Shown here: positions 9,921-22,528 of the stretch, piece by piece
How the letters are laid out: the number at the start of each line of letters is the position of its first letter
Position numbering within the stretch: the stretch's first letter is position 1
From: Vitellaria paradoxa
Lineage: Eukaryota > Streptophyta > Magnoliopsida > Ericales > Sapotaceae
DNA: 64,000 nt
Assembly: GCA_019916065.1 (NCBI GenBank)
Contig: CM034242.1
Coordinates: forward strand, 12,902,879-12,966,878
Direction of reading: 5' to 3'
Position numbers and translations under genes: made by a program
The notes under the pieces: generated by a model
Seen by the model: the letters and a program-made list of their open reading frames with translations, nothing else
Told to the model about the DNA's origin: nothing
The model's database searches: none

Positions 9921-12900
9921 TATTTTATGTAATTTTTAATAGCTTTATATTAAATCAAGCATAAACATTTAACTATCATTTCAAAACAACTTTTTACATT
10001 CTAAATTTCTAAAATTTTACTTTTGTTGACTTTTGAAATTTTTTTACACTTCAATCGCCCTCCATATGTGAGTGTATATATTATTTATTTTATGAAAAGA
10101 TAAAAAATTAAAGTTAAAATTAGTTTAAAATAGGTAAGATAATTGGAGTTGAAATTATTATTAAAAAGATTAGAAAGGTAAGATCTTATTATGTGAAAAA
10201 AAAATGAGAAAAGAAAATAAATGTTAATATAAAAGTTAATTAATGAATGATTATATTTAAAAATTTAACCTACAATAAATATGATTCTTAAACTTTCATT
10301 AATTTAATAAGAGTAAGTATTAAAGTTTCATGAATTTACAAAAAAAAAAAAAGGGGTAAAATTGTCAACATCTAAGGGGTGCATATATAAATATTGGCAT
10401 TATCATCACCCTTGATGAATTGTTTAATAATTAAAATCTAACTTCCATGGAGTCCATTTACAATATTACTCTCTAATCGCGGTTGCAATATTAAATTGCC
10501 TTTCTCAACGTACGTGTCAATTTTATAAAGCTTGCTTCCCAAGCAGCTCGATCTCGACAATCAACCGCAAAATTCAAAGCAACTTAGGTGAAGAACATAC
10601 CTATTATTTCATAATTAGTAGCTTATAAAACGCTAACCTATAGGGTCAACAACAATATATTGTCTTCTAGAAGTTACAAACTATATTTATTATTATTAGT
10701 AAATTATCATTTTATTATAGTAATTAAGGATAATGCTATATATCGGTGCGTTGGAAATAATAAAAAATAAAATAAAGTGGGATACGTTGCGGGTTAATTT
10801 GTATACAATAAGATAAAAATTAGATAATTCTAAAAAATTTTCAGTATTTTTTACCTTTTTTTTTAAATTTTTTGTCATTTCGAAGGGAATCATATATATA
10901 TATATATATATAAGTGGTATTTAATTTAATGTCTATAACGATTATTCACTTAAAAATATTTTTTTTTATCTTTTGATTACAAAAGCATATAAAGTGTAAC
11001 CATCGTGTGGTGTGAATTCTCCAAGCTCTACATCAACATGCAACATCCTCGCACCGTGTGAACACGAATATGCATGACAAACAAGTGTAATTAGGAATGT
11101 CAATCTTTTTAATATTTTCAATGGTTTCGCGTGTACGTAAACATTAGCATCTCGGTTATTACCTGTTCCTTTTTCTTCTCAACAAGTGCATTTTTTTTTA
11201 AGTGCAAAGATATGCAGTCTAATTATATTTCAATGTACAAAAAGGGAGAATTAATTTGTTATTCGAGCTTGAACCCGAACCAATGACCCAGGCGACAAGC
11301 AATGGTAGACCCAGGGGTAGAGCGGACCCAAAGATTTACAAATAGAGTGGGGTGTACTACAAAATTTAGGCTAAACGAAAAGGTTTAAAGACAACATTTT
11401 TGCAGCCTAGGGAAGTCTTAGACTAAAAAAACTTTTTTAGGTCAAACTCCTACTGTTGTAGCCTAGGGCAGTCTTAGAATTGGTTCGTCCCGACTGTATA
11501 GCTTTAAAAATCGACTGTTATTATTATATAATGTCGTTCCACAACATTTTTGAACTATCGTATTCATGTTACACTTTCACCTCTCCAAAGTTATTAAATT
11601 TTTTTATGTACTTTTATAATTTTTTAAATCCTTATATTTTTGTATATGGTATATTGGTCCTTGGTTTCAAAATTTGAAAACATCACGTCTTCTTAAATTC
11701 AAAATATGAAAAATTCTACTTTTAACTTTCTCTAACTCAAATTTCTCGATCCACAACACAGGGATCCAACCAGCTGTCTAACCCCTTGTCTTTTAGCAGG
11801 TGACATATATTATCTCCAGTTCAACATTAATCAAAGTGTGTTAAATTTAATGGAAAAATTCCAACAAAGTGTCACCTTCAGAGTAATGGACATCGAGTAA
11901 TACGTGATTTTCCCCAGCGTTGAATAATCAATCAATTACTGAGAAAAAAACACAGCAGGAGGAGACTTGGACATTTCTTCATCTTTCTGGACTCAATTTT
12001 TAGCAGGGTTTGATAGTTTTTTCATGCATTCGTGTGGACAATCAGAGACCCACGTACGCTCGCACACACTCGTGTTTCTGTGGTGTGAGAGAGAGACTTG
12101 TGGGCTTGGGGCCATGCATGCGTATACATGGTTTGTGTGTCTATATATAGAAAGAGAGAGAGAGAGAGAGAGAGAGAGTAATTGTGTGTATCTTCAACTG
12201 CAAAGAAAACTGTGCCTCAAATGGTGCAAACACAATTAATGCTGAAAACAACATCTGATGTAGATGAGCTTTAGGTACTGAATTTCATTGTTATATAAAA
12301 TGTGTTTGGAGATATATAAAATTGTATAAATTTATAAAAGTTAATGTCTCGTACTTTGTGTAATAAGTAAAAAATTTAAATTTTATAATTTTAGTAATTT
12401 GTGTTTATAGAGATTTGTAGAATTTTATATTTTTTTATTTTGTACCAAACAATTTAAATTTTGATAATTTATGTTTATAGCGATTTGTAGAATTTTATAT
12501 TTTTTTATTTTATACCAAATGGAGTCATAGTTAAACTTTACTACCGGATTAAGAATGGTGAATACATTTAATTGTAGGCAGTTATTTTTCAGAATTTTTT
12601 TTTTTTTTGGAGCAGAAGTAACTCTTTTTTCAAATATTTTCATATCTGTCCATCTTATAAAATAATTTTCGATATAATTCATGCTGTTGTATGTCAACAT
12701 GTACAACTTAAAAGAGGAAAAAAAAAAACAATTTTTTAACTCCCTCTGTCAAAATTAATTCTCACTACAATATATGCTAATTAATAGTTTTGGATTTTTA
12801 ATTCATTTTTTGCTAAAATATATAGAAAGTTTCTTTGAGAAGTTTTTGCAATTACTTACTAGTTTAATAATATTATTCATTATTTTTAATAAACAAATAA

Positions 12901-13892
12901 TTACAAATTTTATGAAAATTTGTTGTTTGTGTTAAAAATTGTATTTGAAAAAAAAAAAAACTGCTTAAAAATCTAGCTCTAAATTGGTCTACAAAATCCC
13001 ACAAAACAAATCGTGCAATGTTCATGATTATTGGTTGTATAGGTATATAGCTTGTAGGAAATGGCCCTGGAAGGGTGAATTGAGGTGTAGAAATTTGAAA
13101 AGAATACCCTATTTAGAAGATGGCATGCATGAAGAGATTTAAGATTGGTTGGTTGTGAGGAATATTGGTTAATATTGATTCATAATTACATATATAAAAA
13201 TCTATCTATTTTGTCTTATCATTGACATAATTCATATTAAGAGTGCATATGATTTAATTTGATATATTTTACAATATAAATTAAATCATAAATTATTGAT
13301 ATATAACATTTTGAAACTTTAATGAATCCCTTTAACCTAAGAAGATCGAACCATAGGGCGATGACATGCAGGACCCATTTATCTCAAAAAAATGAGTGCA
13401 CAACTGCAATCTTCCGTCGAGAATGACACTCTCACGTTTGAACGCGAGTTCTAGTGGTCTAGTTTTCTACTTAACAAAGTATTAAATAGTTAGCGTACAT
13501 TTTTTCCAATAACCTTTTTATTCCCATCCGCACCCATGTTCGGATGCCACAAATCTTTTTGTGTATTTTTGTTAAATTAATTCAATGGTCTTCTTACATA
13601 TATTATAACCAACTATGAATGAGTTTGGAGTAAGATAAAGTGAGATAAATTTAGAGTTCGTAATGCGTGCAGTGAAAGAAAAAATTAATGTGATATAAAG
13701 TTAATAGAGATTTATAGAGTTTTTTTGGAGTTTGTTTGCAAACCAAACTCACCCTATATAAAGAGCGAAAAAGGTCCATTTTGGGTCAGACTTACAATCG
13801 GGTGAGCCTTCATAGGGTTTGCCATTCTTTCGATCCATTCATTAATTTTATTTTTATATTATAGGAGTTTTAATTTTCGAAAAATTGTATCC
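9921..13892. other. Long AT-rich intergenic region, no convincing gene
   Basis: This covers about 4 kb. Short open frames here (for example 10696-10893 and 11480-11677) have AT-rich, low-complexity translations and no recognised motif. A diverged repeat of GAGATTTGTAGAATTTT type lies at 12320-12510 and again near 13620-13740. A GA microsatellite lies at 12153. I see no RNA gene. Confidence 0.45.
12153..12179. repeat. (GA)n microsatellite
   Basis: About 13 AG dinucleotides in a row, which create an artificial Arg-Glu run in one reading frame. Confidence 0.95.
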
Positions 13893-14274
13893 AAGTCATA
13901 CTTGGTAATCTTTTAAAGCTATTAGTCACACCTAAAAAAAGTATTGCTTTTAAGTCACATTAATGTGAAAAATTTTGTATTTAAGTCATACTTTTGAGTG
14001 GGTCCCACGGGTTTGTTTTAAACATAATTTATAATATGACTTAAATGCCATTTTTCTATAATTAATTGAGAAGAAGTTACCAAAAATTATGGAACCGAGA
14101 ATCACGTTTTCCATTTTTGTTTCATTCCTTATAAATCGCGTGAAGATATAGTGAGATAAAAATCTGTTAAAGGATTATATATGAAGGAATACACACGGAT
14201 TACGCGAGTTTGTGCTGTGAGATTAACGTCGGTCGAAGTAATATATACGAATCTGGATTACGTATTTAAACACA

Positions 14275-15948
14275 TGACTGCGGTACTGCTTTTTTTTAGG
14301 ATGCATACTCGTTCAAAAACAGTACCGCGTGACTCTTTCATGCAAACGTCACATTTAAACACAGCAAACATCACATTTAAACACAAAAATAATTCACATA
14401 TCAAACGAATGACCGACAGTACCGCATGTGTGACAATACCACATGTCTGTGGTACTATTTTTTTTAGGATGTATGCTCGTTCAAAAACAGTACCGCATGA
14501 CTCTATCATGCAAACATCACATGTAAACACAAAAATAGTTTACTTATCAAACGAATGACCGACAGTACCGCATGTGTGACAGTACCACATGTCAGCGGTA
14601 CTATTTTTTTTAGGATGCATGCTCGTTCAAAAACAGTACCGTATGACTCTATCATGCAAACATCACATGTAAACACAAAAATAGTTCACATATCAAACGA
14701 ATGATCGACAGTACCGCATGTGTGACAGTACCACATGTCTGCGGTACTGTTTTTTTTAGGATGCATGCTCGTTCAAAAACAGTACCGCATGACTCTATCA
14801 TGCAAACATCACATTTAAACACAAAAATAATTCACATATCAAACGAATAACCGACAGTACCGCATGTGTGACAATACCACATGTCTGCGATACTGTTTTT
14901 TTAGGATGCATGCTCGTTCAAAAACAGTACCGCATGACTCTATCATGCAAACATCACATGTAACACAAAAATAGTTCACTTATCAAACGAATGACCGACA
15001 GTACCGCATATGTGACAGTACCACATGTCTGCGGTACTGTTTTTTTTAGGATGCATGCTCGTTTAAAAACAATACCGCATGACTCTATCATACAAACATC
15101 ACATGTAAACACAAAAATAGTTCACTTATCAAACGAATGACCGACAGTACCGTATGTGTGACAGTACAACATGTCTGCGATACTGTTTTTTTTTAGGATG
15201 CATGCTCGTTCAAAAACAGTATCACATGTAAACACAAAAATAGTTCACATATCAAACGAATGATCGACAGTACCGCATGTGTGACAGTACCACATGTCTG
15301 CGGTACTGTTTTTTTAGGATGCATGCTCGTTTAAAAACAGTACCGCATGACTCTATCATGCAAACATCACATATAAACACAAAAATAGTTCACTTATCAA
15401 ACGAATGACCGACAGTACCGCATGTGTGACAGTACCACATGTCTGCGGTACTGTTTTTTTTAGGATGCATGCTTGTTCAAAAACAGTACCGCATGACTCT
15501 ATCATGCAAACATTACATGTAAACACAAAAATAGTTCACTTATCAAATGAATGACCGACAGTACCGCATGTGTGACAGTACCACATGTCTGCGATACTGT
15601 TTTTTTTAGGATGCATGCTCGTTCAAAAACAGTACCGCATGACTCTATCATGCAAACATCACATGTAAACACAAAAATAGTTCACTTATCAAACGAATGA
15701 CCGACAGTACCGCATGTGTGACAGTACCACATGTCTGCGGTACTGTTTTTTTTAGGATGCATGTTCGTTCAAAAACAGTACCGCATGACTCTATTATGCA
15801 AACATTACATTTAAACACAAAAATAGTTCACTTATCAAACGAATGACCGACAGTACCACATGTCTGCGGTACTGTTTTTTTTAGGATGCATGCTCGTTCA
15901 AAAACAGGACCGCATGACTATATCATGCAAAGAATGGTGCTGTTTTAA
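14275..15948. repeat. Minisatellite of about 146 bp, 12 units, hairpin-forming
   Basis: The anchor AGGATGCATGCTCG (with variants) recurs at 14298, 14466, 14612, 14758, 14903, 15048, 15195, 15316, 15462, 15608, 15754 and 15883, giving mostly 145-147-bp spacing. One unit is longer (168) and two are shortened by internal deletions (121 and 129). Each unit carries GCGGTACTGTTTTT followed, after a loop of about 18-20 bases, by AAAAACAGTACCGC, a 14-bp perfect stem. A second inverted pair, CAGTACCGCA and TGCGGTACTG, brackets ATGTGTGACAGTACCACATGTC. The array could therefore form serial hairpins. Open frames across it are repeat artefacts. Confidence 0.9.
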
Positions 15949-16155
15949 TGAGGTACTGTTTTATTATGCGGTACTATTTTATTATGCGGTACTGTTTATT
16001 ATGCTGTACTATTTTATTATGCGGTACTGTTTTTTATGCGGTACTGTTTTATTATGTGGTACTGTTTTTTATGCGATACTGTTTTTTTGCGATAATATTT
16101 TATTATGTGGTACTGTTTTTTATGCGGTATTGTTTTATTATGTGGTACTGTTTTC
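15949..16155. repeat. Short tandem array of about 20-bp GGTACTGTTTTATTATGC units
   Basis: About ten imperfect copies of TTATTATGCGGTACTGTTT follow directly on the last 146-bp unit. The core GCGGTACTGTTTT is the same as the stem arm of the larger repeat, so this array probably arose by amplification of one arm. Frames through it give repeated FIMRYC-like peptides that are not real proteins. Confidence 0.88.
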
Positions 16156-16161
16156 TTAAAT

Positions 16162-16320
16162 AGTTTTGATTTTGTTTCTAAAAATCAGTTTTGCTTGTTT
16201 TGTAAAGAAGATAGAAAGTCGTGAAATTAGGTTTTTCTCAAACAGTTTTGATTTTGTTTCTAAAAATCAGTTTTACTTGCTTTATAAAGAAGATGGAAAG
16301 TCACGGAAGTTATGAGTAAA
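16162..16320. repeat. Direct duplication of about 80 bp
   Basis: AGTTTTGATTTTGTTTCTAA occurs at 16162 and again at about 16244. In both places it is followed by AAAATCAGTTTT, AAAGAAGAT and GAAAGTC at matching distances. The two copies are imperfect. Confidence 0.8.
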
Positions 16321-16701
16321 GTGTGCACTATTTTCGGATAAAATTGGCAGTTTTGAAATGTGGTGAAAAACGCGTGATGTCCTTTTTTGTCTTTTTGTTG
16401 CAAGTGTGACTTATTCACAAGTAAGTTTTTTTGGTATGACTTAAATCATTATAAGTACATAAATAGTGACCGGCTTCCAAAAACCCCATTAATTTTCCAT
16501 AAGTTTCATCACTTTCTTTAAATCTTCAATCAACATATCTATATTTCCGATGTTAATGTAGTTTAATTCTCTCTTGTTCCAAGTTGACGAAAATGGTGAT
16601 TTTGATTATTTTCCACGGTATAAGTGATATTTCTTGCAAAATCTTTATTGTTTATTATTGGGCAAATAAGTTTTATTCAATATTATTTTGAACTGTTTCT
16701 A

Positions 16702-16783
16702 GCGATATTATAAACTTACATTCTGGTTTGTAAAATCGCTTAGTGATATTATAAACTTACATTCTAGTGTGTGAAATTGCTTG
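16702..16783. repeat. Tandem duplication of about 41 bp
   Basis: The block starting GCGATATTATAAACTTACA at 16702 is repeated as GTGATATTATAAACTTACA at 16743, with a few mismatches. Confidence 0.85.
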
Positions 16784-19700
16784 ATTTGTATTATGCATAT
16801 TAGGTATTCGATTCAATGCCTTATTGTAAATGAAATGAATTTTTTTAACCTCTAAAATGAATTTAAACCCACTTTTAATTGGGGCTATTCAATTCTAGTT
16901 GAAGGACTCGAGGAACTAACATAAAACAGTTTCGATTTTTTAGCTCACGTCATGATGTAAGTAGTTGGTTGCTCTGATAGCTAGCACCTTTAAATAAAAA
17001 ATTAAAAATTAGAAATTAGAAAAAAAAAAATTTTTTTAAATGCCTAACTTAAGTTGAGTGTCAATATGTTGAACCTCAAGGCTAAACCTCTCCGAGGTGC
17101 CATTGGATGGAGTCAAAATCAATATTTGAAAATTTTCAATACGTTGCTATTGAAATTAATTTGGGACAAATGTTCTTTCATTACTTGTCTTAAAGTTTTA
17201 CTTTTGCACTTTCAAGTTTCAGCCTTTTTATTTAAGTCTTATAGTTTCTCAACCCAAAAACCCCTTTTCAAACATCCAACCTCCTTTCTCTTCCGTTTTG
17301 CTTTTATATATTTTTTTAAAAATTATTTTAAGACAATTTTTCTTCCCAAATGTTTCAAAGTTTTGTCACTAAAGCGACAGATTTTTAAATCAACTGGTTT
17401 ACTGTGGAGATGACTTAATTATCAGTTTAATTGCTACCCAAACATGTGCATTAATTTCGAGTTTAAATTTTTCACTCTTATATTTGAGTGGTTGTAAGGT
17501 GAGGGGGAAAGTGAAAACAAAATATTTTTAATTTCTCAAAATTAATTAGGTGTTGTTGGGAGAGGGGGTAATTTTTTTTATTTTCTAGAATTAATTAATA
17601 TTTAGTGATTTTAGTTTTAAAACTATTACTTTATTAAAAAATGAGATAGATTTTTTTTTTAAACTAAAAAGTATGGTAAAACTCCTTGCTATCATACTTT
17701 TTCTTTTTACTATATCTAGAATGGATTTAAATCAACAGTCAGTTATGTAAATAGTAAACCCACCAACCAGTATGGCAAGGCCGCAAGGCAAATGAAGAGA
17801 GATTGAAATTCAAGAGCTATATATTTTTCTAGGAAATTGGGTGCCACGTAATTTTTTATTTTTAAAAATTTTTATAATTTTAGGATTTAAAAATTGGAGC
17901 TTTCACAATTTATCAAAATAAATTTGAATATTTCATTTATAACTAAATTAATTATGATCATTAAAAAAATATCTTCGATTTCCCCACGCTTAGTTGAGGA
18001 CTATTTTGGTATTTCGTTTATCTTCAAATTACTATTATTTTATTAGAACATGAAGAGAGCGAGAGCGAGAGCGAGAGGGAGCCAATTAATTATGGCTATA
18101 AAAATAAATATTTTTAATTTCTCAAACTTAATTAATATTCAGGAATTTCAATTTCAAATTATTATTATTATTATTACTATTAGAAAATAAATAGTGGGAC
18201 AGTAGATCGGCCTAGAAGTGTGTAAATAAAAAAAAATTATAACTTAAATTATTTTGAATTAAATATATAATTGATCCATAATTTAGAAATTTATACGATA
18301 AATAAAAAGTTATTAAATATTTTAAGCCATGAAATATTATTAGGATTTTTTAAAAATGACACTTAAATTTGTTTATTAACTAATAGAATAATTTAAAATA
18401 AAATTACTAAAAAATTTTGTGGATTTAATAGAATTTGGGAGTGTAGAAATTTGGGGTTTCTTTCCCCTCATTTTCATTTTATTTGACTTTCGGACCGATA
18501 TTAATTATAAAGACTACAAACTTGAAAAGCATCCACACATTAGTATTCCTAATTTCCTACGAAACTTCTAAAGTTCTAATAATTGAGGTTATGTTTTCAA
18601 CTAAGCCCGCGGGGTGGGCGGCGTTGTTTCAATAAGAAAAACTTACGAGTATTGAAGTTTCTTAAATTGTAAAATTTACAATTTTCATATATTTTTTTTT
18701 AATTTGAGAAAAAAGAAAAGAAAAAATTTGAAAGAAGAGGGAAAGAATGGTGCTATAAAGGGGCCGCTTGGTAAACTTCTAAAAATCTTGAACTCTTCAC
18801 TAATTTTGAATTTTTTTTTCATTTTCTTTAATTATTGTTTTTTAATTTTTACAAAAATTTTTTCTAATTTTCTTCAACTTTTTTTTCAACTTTTTGCAAC
18901 TTTCTCCGACTACTCTTCTTTAGCTTTTATGATTTTTTATCAAACACTTAATTTTTTTTTTTAAAGTGGTACATGACAGCACCAGGAAACAAATTAAAAA
19001 AAAATAAATTTTTTTAGTTTATCAGACGGGATCAAAATGAAGAGAAGGGCATGTGACTTTTTAATTAATTTATTTTTATTAAAAAGCAGTACTGAGCATT
19101 AATTGGACTTTGTTTAAGTATCACTAAAAAAATATGATAAATTAAGATAAAACGTGGTTTTGAGTTAATTTTGGCGCCTTTTTTTAAGATGAATAATAGT
19201 AAATCGTGGGAACAGTTTTCCCAAAATCATTTCCTCGGATTTAAAAAATCAGCACTCAATGTTTTACTTTATATACACATAGTGCCAAACTTTGTGAACG
19301 GTTTTTTAAATCCGTTCTCACGGATTTAAAAAAATTCGTATAAAATAGCGACAATGGTACTCGTTTGAAAACTTTCGACCCGAAAAATAAGATTGTCAAA
19401 AAAAATTTACACATTTTTGGTTAACCTCTTTCTGGATTTTTTTTGGCGTAACATTGAAATTTTTTAAAATTAGTAAAAATGAGAATTTGAGTGATTTATA
19501 GAGGTTGGCGGAGATTTATTTTGTTTGTTAGAATTTATTGTTATACCAAATGCACACATAGCTATATAGGGTAAAAAATTGAAGTGACGGAGAGGAGTCC
19601 AAGGACTATTTATTGAGGAAAGAAAGGTGCCAATTAAGCTACACGAGCAATTGAATTGTTGATTTTAATAATTGTGATGTGTAAGCTCTTAGTCAAATAA

Positions 19701-20559
19701 TTATCATTCAATCATATAAATATTGTCGTGAAATATTTTAATTCAATCATGCACATCATTTAATTAAAAAAAAAAACGTGCATGCAATTTTTTTTTTAAT
19801 TTATTCAGCATCTAATCTTTATTTTATATTTTTTTAATGCATAATAGAAGTTTATGTGAATCAAGGAGGCTATGTTTGATATATACCACTAGGGAGTAAA
19901 AAATTTTTAACTATAAATTTCATCGTATTTCAATTACCCCAAGTACAGGAAAGATCATTTATTTAAAATTTAAAATTTTTAATTCATTAAATTAGAAATT
20001 TTTAATAAAAAATGTAAAGTTTTTAGAATTTTCCCTTAACTTTATTGAATGCTTGCATTTCATTTTCAAACGATGCCAGCTCTGTGTTTGGGGAGCCATA
20101 AGCCACCTCCCGGGGTAGCTGAGCGTGTGATTAGATACATAAAGAAATTGTGGGGCCCACATCGATGTATATATTTTGTTCTTATTTACACCAATATATA
20201 AAATTGAATATCTTTTAGGGCTCATTTTTTTTTTTTATAGGTTTTTAGGGTTCATTTGAAACTTAAAGTTTATTAAAAAGATCTATTATTTTTTTAACTT
20301 TTTTCTATTATTTTCACAAAAATAATATCTAGCTTTCTCTATTTTTTATTAATTTTTTAATAACTTTCTTTTACTTTTTTAATTTTCTCAACTTTTATAA
20401 ATTTTTATCAAACAGATATTTTCTTTCATAAGTCACAGACAAAAGTGAAATTTTTTAGAATTTGAAATGTAAAAAATTATTTTGAAATGAATGTGATATT
20501 TATGTTTAATTTGATATAAAATTATTAAAAATTATATAAAGTGATATGTGATAAAATTT
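16784..20559. other. AT-rich intergenic region, no gene seen
   Basis: This holds only short frames without recognisable domains, for example 17054-17413 (a hydrophobic frame from AT-rich DNA) and 18704-18964. There are low-complexity runs at about 17020 and 18050-18080 (a GAGAGC/GAGAGG tract). A segment at 18760-18960 begins GGGGCCGCTTGGTAAA and ends near ATCAAACACTT, which may be a worn MITE, but its ends match poorly. Inverted ATTTAAAAAA/CGGATTT strings lie at 19230-19340. Confidence 0.45.
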
Positions 20560-20790
20560 TAATAGAGAATCTTAAAAAATTTTACAATTTTATAAAATTT
20601 TTTAGTATAAATATTAGCTCAACTTTTTAAAAAAATAACCAAAATTCATTGCAACGTATTATATTGGTTTGTTTTAACGGATTTTGACAAATTTCTTAAA
20701 AAAATTTAAATTTTTTTAAATTTGAAAAAGTTTAAACTTTTAGAATTTAGAAATTTTTTAAATTTATTTGGAGTTTCAAACCGTCCTTCG
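20560..20790. mobile_element. Fold-back MITE-like repeat, copy 2 (opposite orientation)
   Basis: The sequence from AGAGAATCTTAAAAAATTTT through CTCAACTTTTTAAAAAAATA to AACGGATTTTGACAAATTTC aligns with the reverse complement of 9676-9920. The central inverted repeat is present but more diverged than in copy 1. No target duplication was found. Confidence 0.55.
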
Positions 20791-21320
20791 TAAAAATAAT
20801 ATTCAATTTAATTTTTTTAAACATTTTCTAATTCAATCTCCAAAAACTTTTTTTTCAGCTTTTCTAAAACAGAAAATATATATATATATATATTATAAAT
20901 TTATAAAAAATAAAAGGAAAAGTGATTAAAAAAATAAATAAATCAACGTCACTACACATGTCGGTTCGCACTAGTAGTTTTAAAGAAATGAGATTTGTTT
21001 GGTATATTTTAATAACCCTACTTACCAGTCAAACCGCACTCCGTCCGACAAATCATACGGCGGCTGTAGGGTCCCAATCACAACTACAGCAGTTGGTGGG
21101 TCCCACGTCTCATAATTTGACCATCAATCTTTGCTTGCGTCTTGCCTTCTCTATACAGGGAGTGTTTTTTTTTTTTTTTTTTTTTGGTTTTTGGGTGCCG
21201 GGGGGTTGGTGTTGGATTCGGGTTTGGTTCGATGGATCGGATTGTTGGATCAAACAGTAATATTTTGATTCAATGATCTATAAGTGTATTGGACCTACTC
21301 TTAACCCGTTTGATGTGTTT

Positions 21321-22528
21321 GACTGTAGCAGTGCAGTGGCACCGTTTTGCCCAAAAACTCATTCAAAGTACATTTAATTTGTTAAAAATTATTACTTTTT
21401 ATTTCATTACACAAGTTACGAACTTATAAATTATCTCATTTTAACTTACTTTTTATCATTCTAAATGCACCCTAATTTGGTGACTTATGTTGGGCAGAAA
21501 AGCCGAGTGTAGAGTAAAAAAAAATTAAATAAAAATAATTAATTTTTTATTCGATTAGGTTAGAAAATAAAATAAAATAAAAAATATTCTTAATATGATT
21601 AAGTAACTTTCAACAATTTTTTAGTATTTAGTAAAATAGATATAAATTTTTAATAATATTTGACAATTTTTTGTGTGTTTGATAAAAATTTTTGAAATTT
21701 TTGAATGGAGTTAAAGTGAAATAATGATTATACTCCTCGCCAACCCATCAAAAAATTAATGTGTTGGCAACGTGCCACGTAAGATTATTAACAATATAAA
21801 ATAAAAAATGTTTTTAATATAATTAAATAACTTTTGACAAATTTTAAGTGCCTAGTAAAAAAAAAGAAACAAATAAAAACAAAAATAATTAATTTTTATA
21901 AATAATTAATTTTTAATATTCTTGTTAACAATATAAATAAATTTTATTTTAATTTAATTTGTAACATATTTTTTTGTACCAAACTAAATTTAAATGCTTT
22001 TGTTAAAATTCTAAATATTAATTTATGAAAGATAATTATATTTATTCAAATTATATATAAGTACAAAAAAAAAATTTTTAATTAAAGAACATAAAAATAG
22101 GAATTTATAGTTTTACAGGTTTCATTTGAAGGATAAAAAAATTAAAAATAATAAACACAAGCTTTTAGTACAAAAGTTGTTAATAATTTTATATGGCAGG
22201 TTATCAACACATTAATTTTTTAATTAGTTGACAAGGAGTATAATTATTATTTCACTTTAATCCTATTTAAAAGTTTCAAAAATTTTTACCAAATACACAA
22301 AAAATTTGTCAAACATTACTAAAAATTTATATTTATTTTACCAAACATTAAAAAATTGTTAAAAGCTACTTAATCATTTATTTTATTTTATTTTCTAACC
22401 TAATTGAATAAAAAATTAATTATTTTTATTTATAATTTTTTTTGCTCTGTACTCAATCTTTCTGTCCAACATAAGTCACTAAATTAATAAGTTTTTGGAC
22501 AAAACGGTGCCGTTCTACTCGACTGCAG
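21321..22528. mobile_element. Large inverted-repeat (fold-back or MULE-like) element
   Basis: Two long arms read as imperfect reverse complements. The left arm runs from CTGTAGCAG...GGCACCGTTTTGCCCAAAAAC (about 21323-21358), resumes at TGGTGACTTATGTTGGGCAG (about 21478) and ends near AATGTGTTGGCAACGTGCCA (about 21777). The right arm is its mirror, from about 22190 (GGCAGGTTATCAACACATT) through CTGTCCAACATAAGTCACTA to GTTTTTGGACAAAACGGTGCC and CGACTGCAG (about 22528). Arms are about 330 bp; the left one carries about 105 extra bases between the two blocks. The inner spacer is about 410 bp and has no open frame. Long arms around a short non-coding core fit a non-autonomous Mutator-like or fold-back element. 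No target duplication was resolved. Confidence 0.7.

Larger units (their letters stand above)
13893..16442. mobile_element. Possible terminal-inverted-repeat element containing the hairpin arrays
   Basis: Left of the arrays, AAGTCATAC (13893) and AGTCACACC (about 13924) occur in that order. Right of the arrays the reverse complements GTGTGACTT (about 16404) and GTATGACTT (about 16434) occur in mirror order. This suggests weak inverted termini bounding a 2.5-kb unit that encloses both tandem arrays. The similarity is short and imperfect and I found no target duplication, so this is tentative. It could instead be two unrelated copies of a common AT-rich repeat. Confidence 0.3.

Noticed and set aside
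11967..12239. 90-codon plus-strand frame with an Arg-Glu run
   Set aside because: The run comes from the GA microsatellite, and nothing else in it resembles a protein domain.
14181..14558. Frames on both strands across the 146-bp repeats as genes
   Set aside because: Both arise because the repeat unit lacks stops in some frames; there is no domain and the peptides are internally repeated.
14275..16155. Regularly spaced repeats as a CRISPR array
   Set aside because: The whole 146-bp unit is repeated, without unique spacers, in a plant genome. This is a minisatellite.
15860..16163. Two overlapping frames encoding repeated FIMRYC-type peptides
   Set aside because: They are translations of the 20-bp tandem array.
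20922..21260. 112-codon plus-strand frame with a poly-Phe run
   Set aside because: The Phe run is a T homopolymer, the frame overlaps the edge of AT-rich repeat DNA, and no domain is visible.
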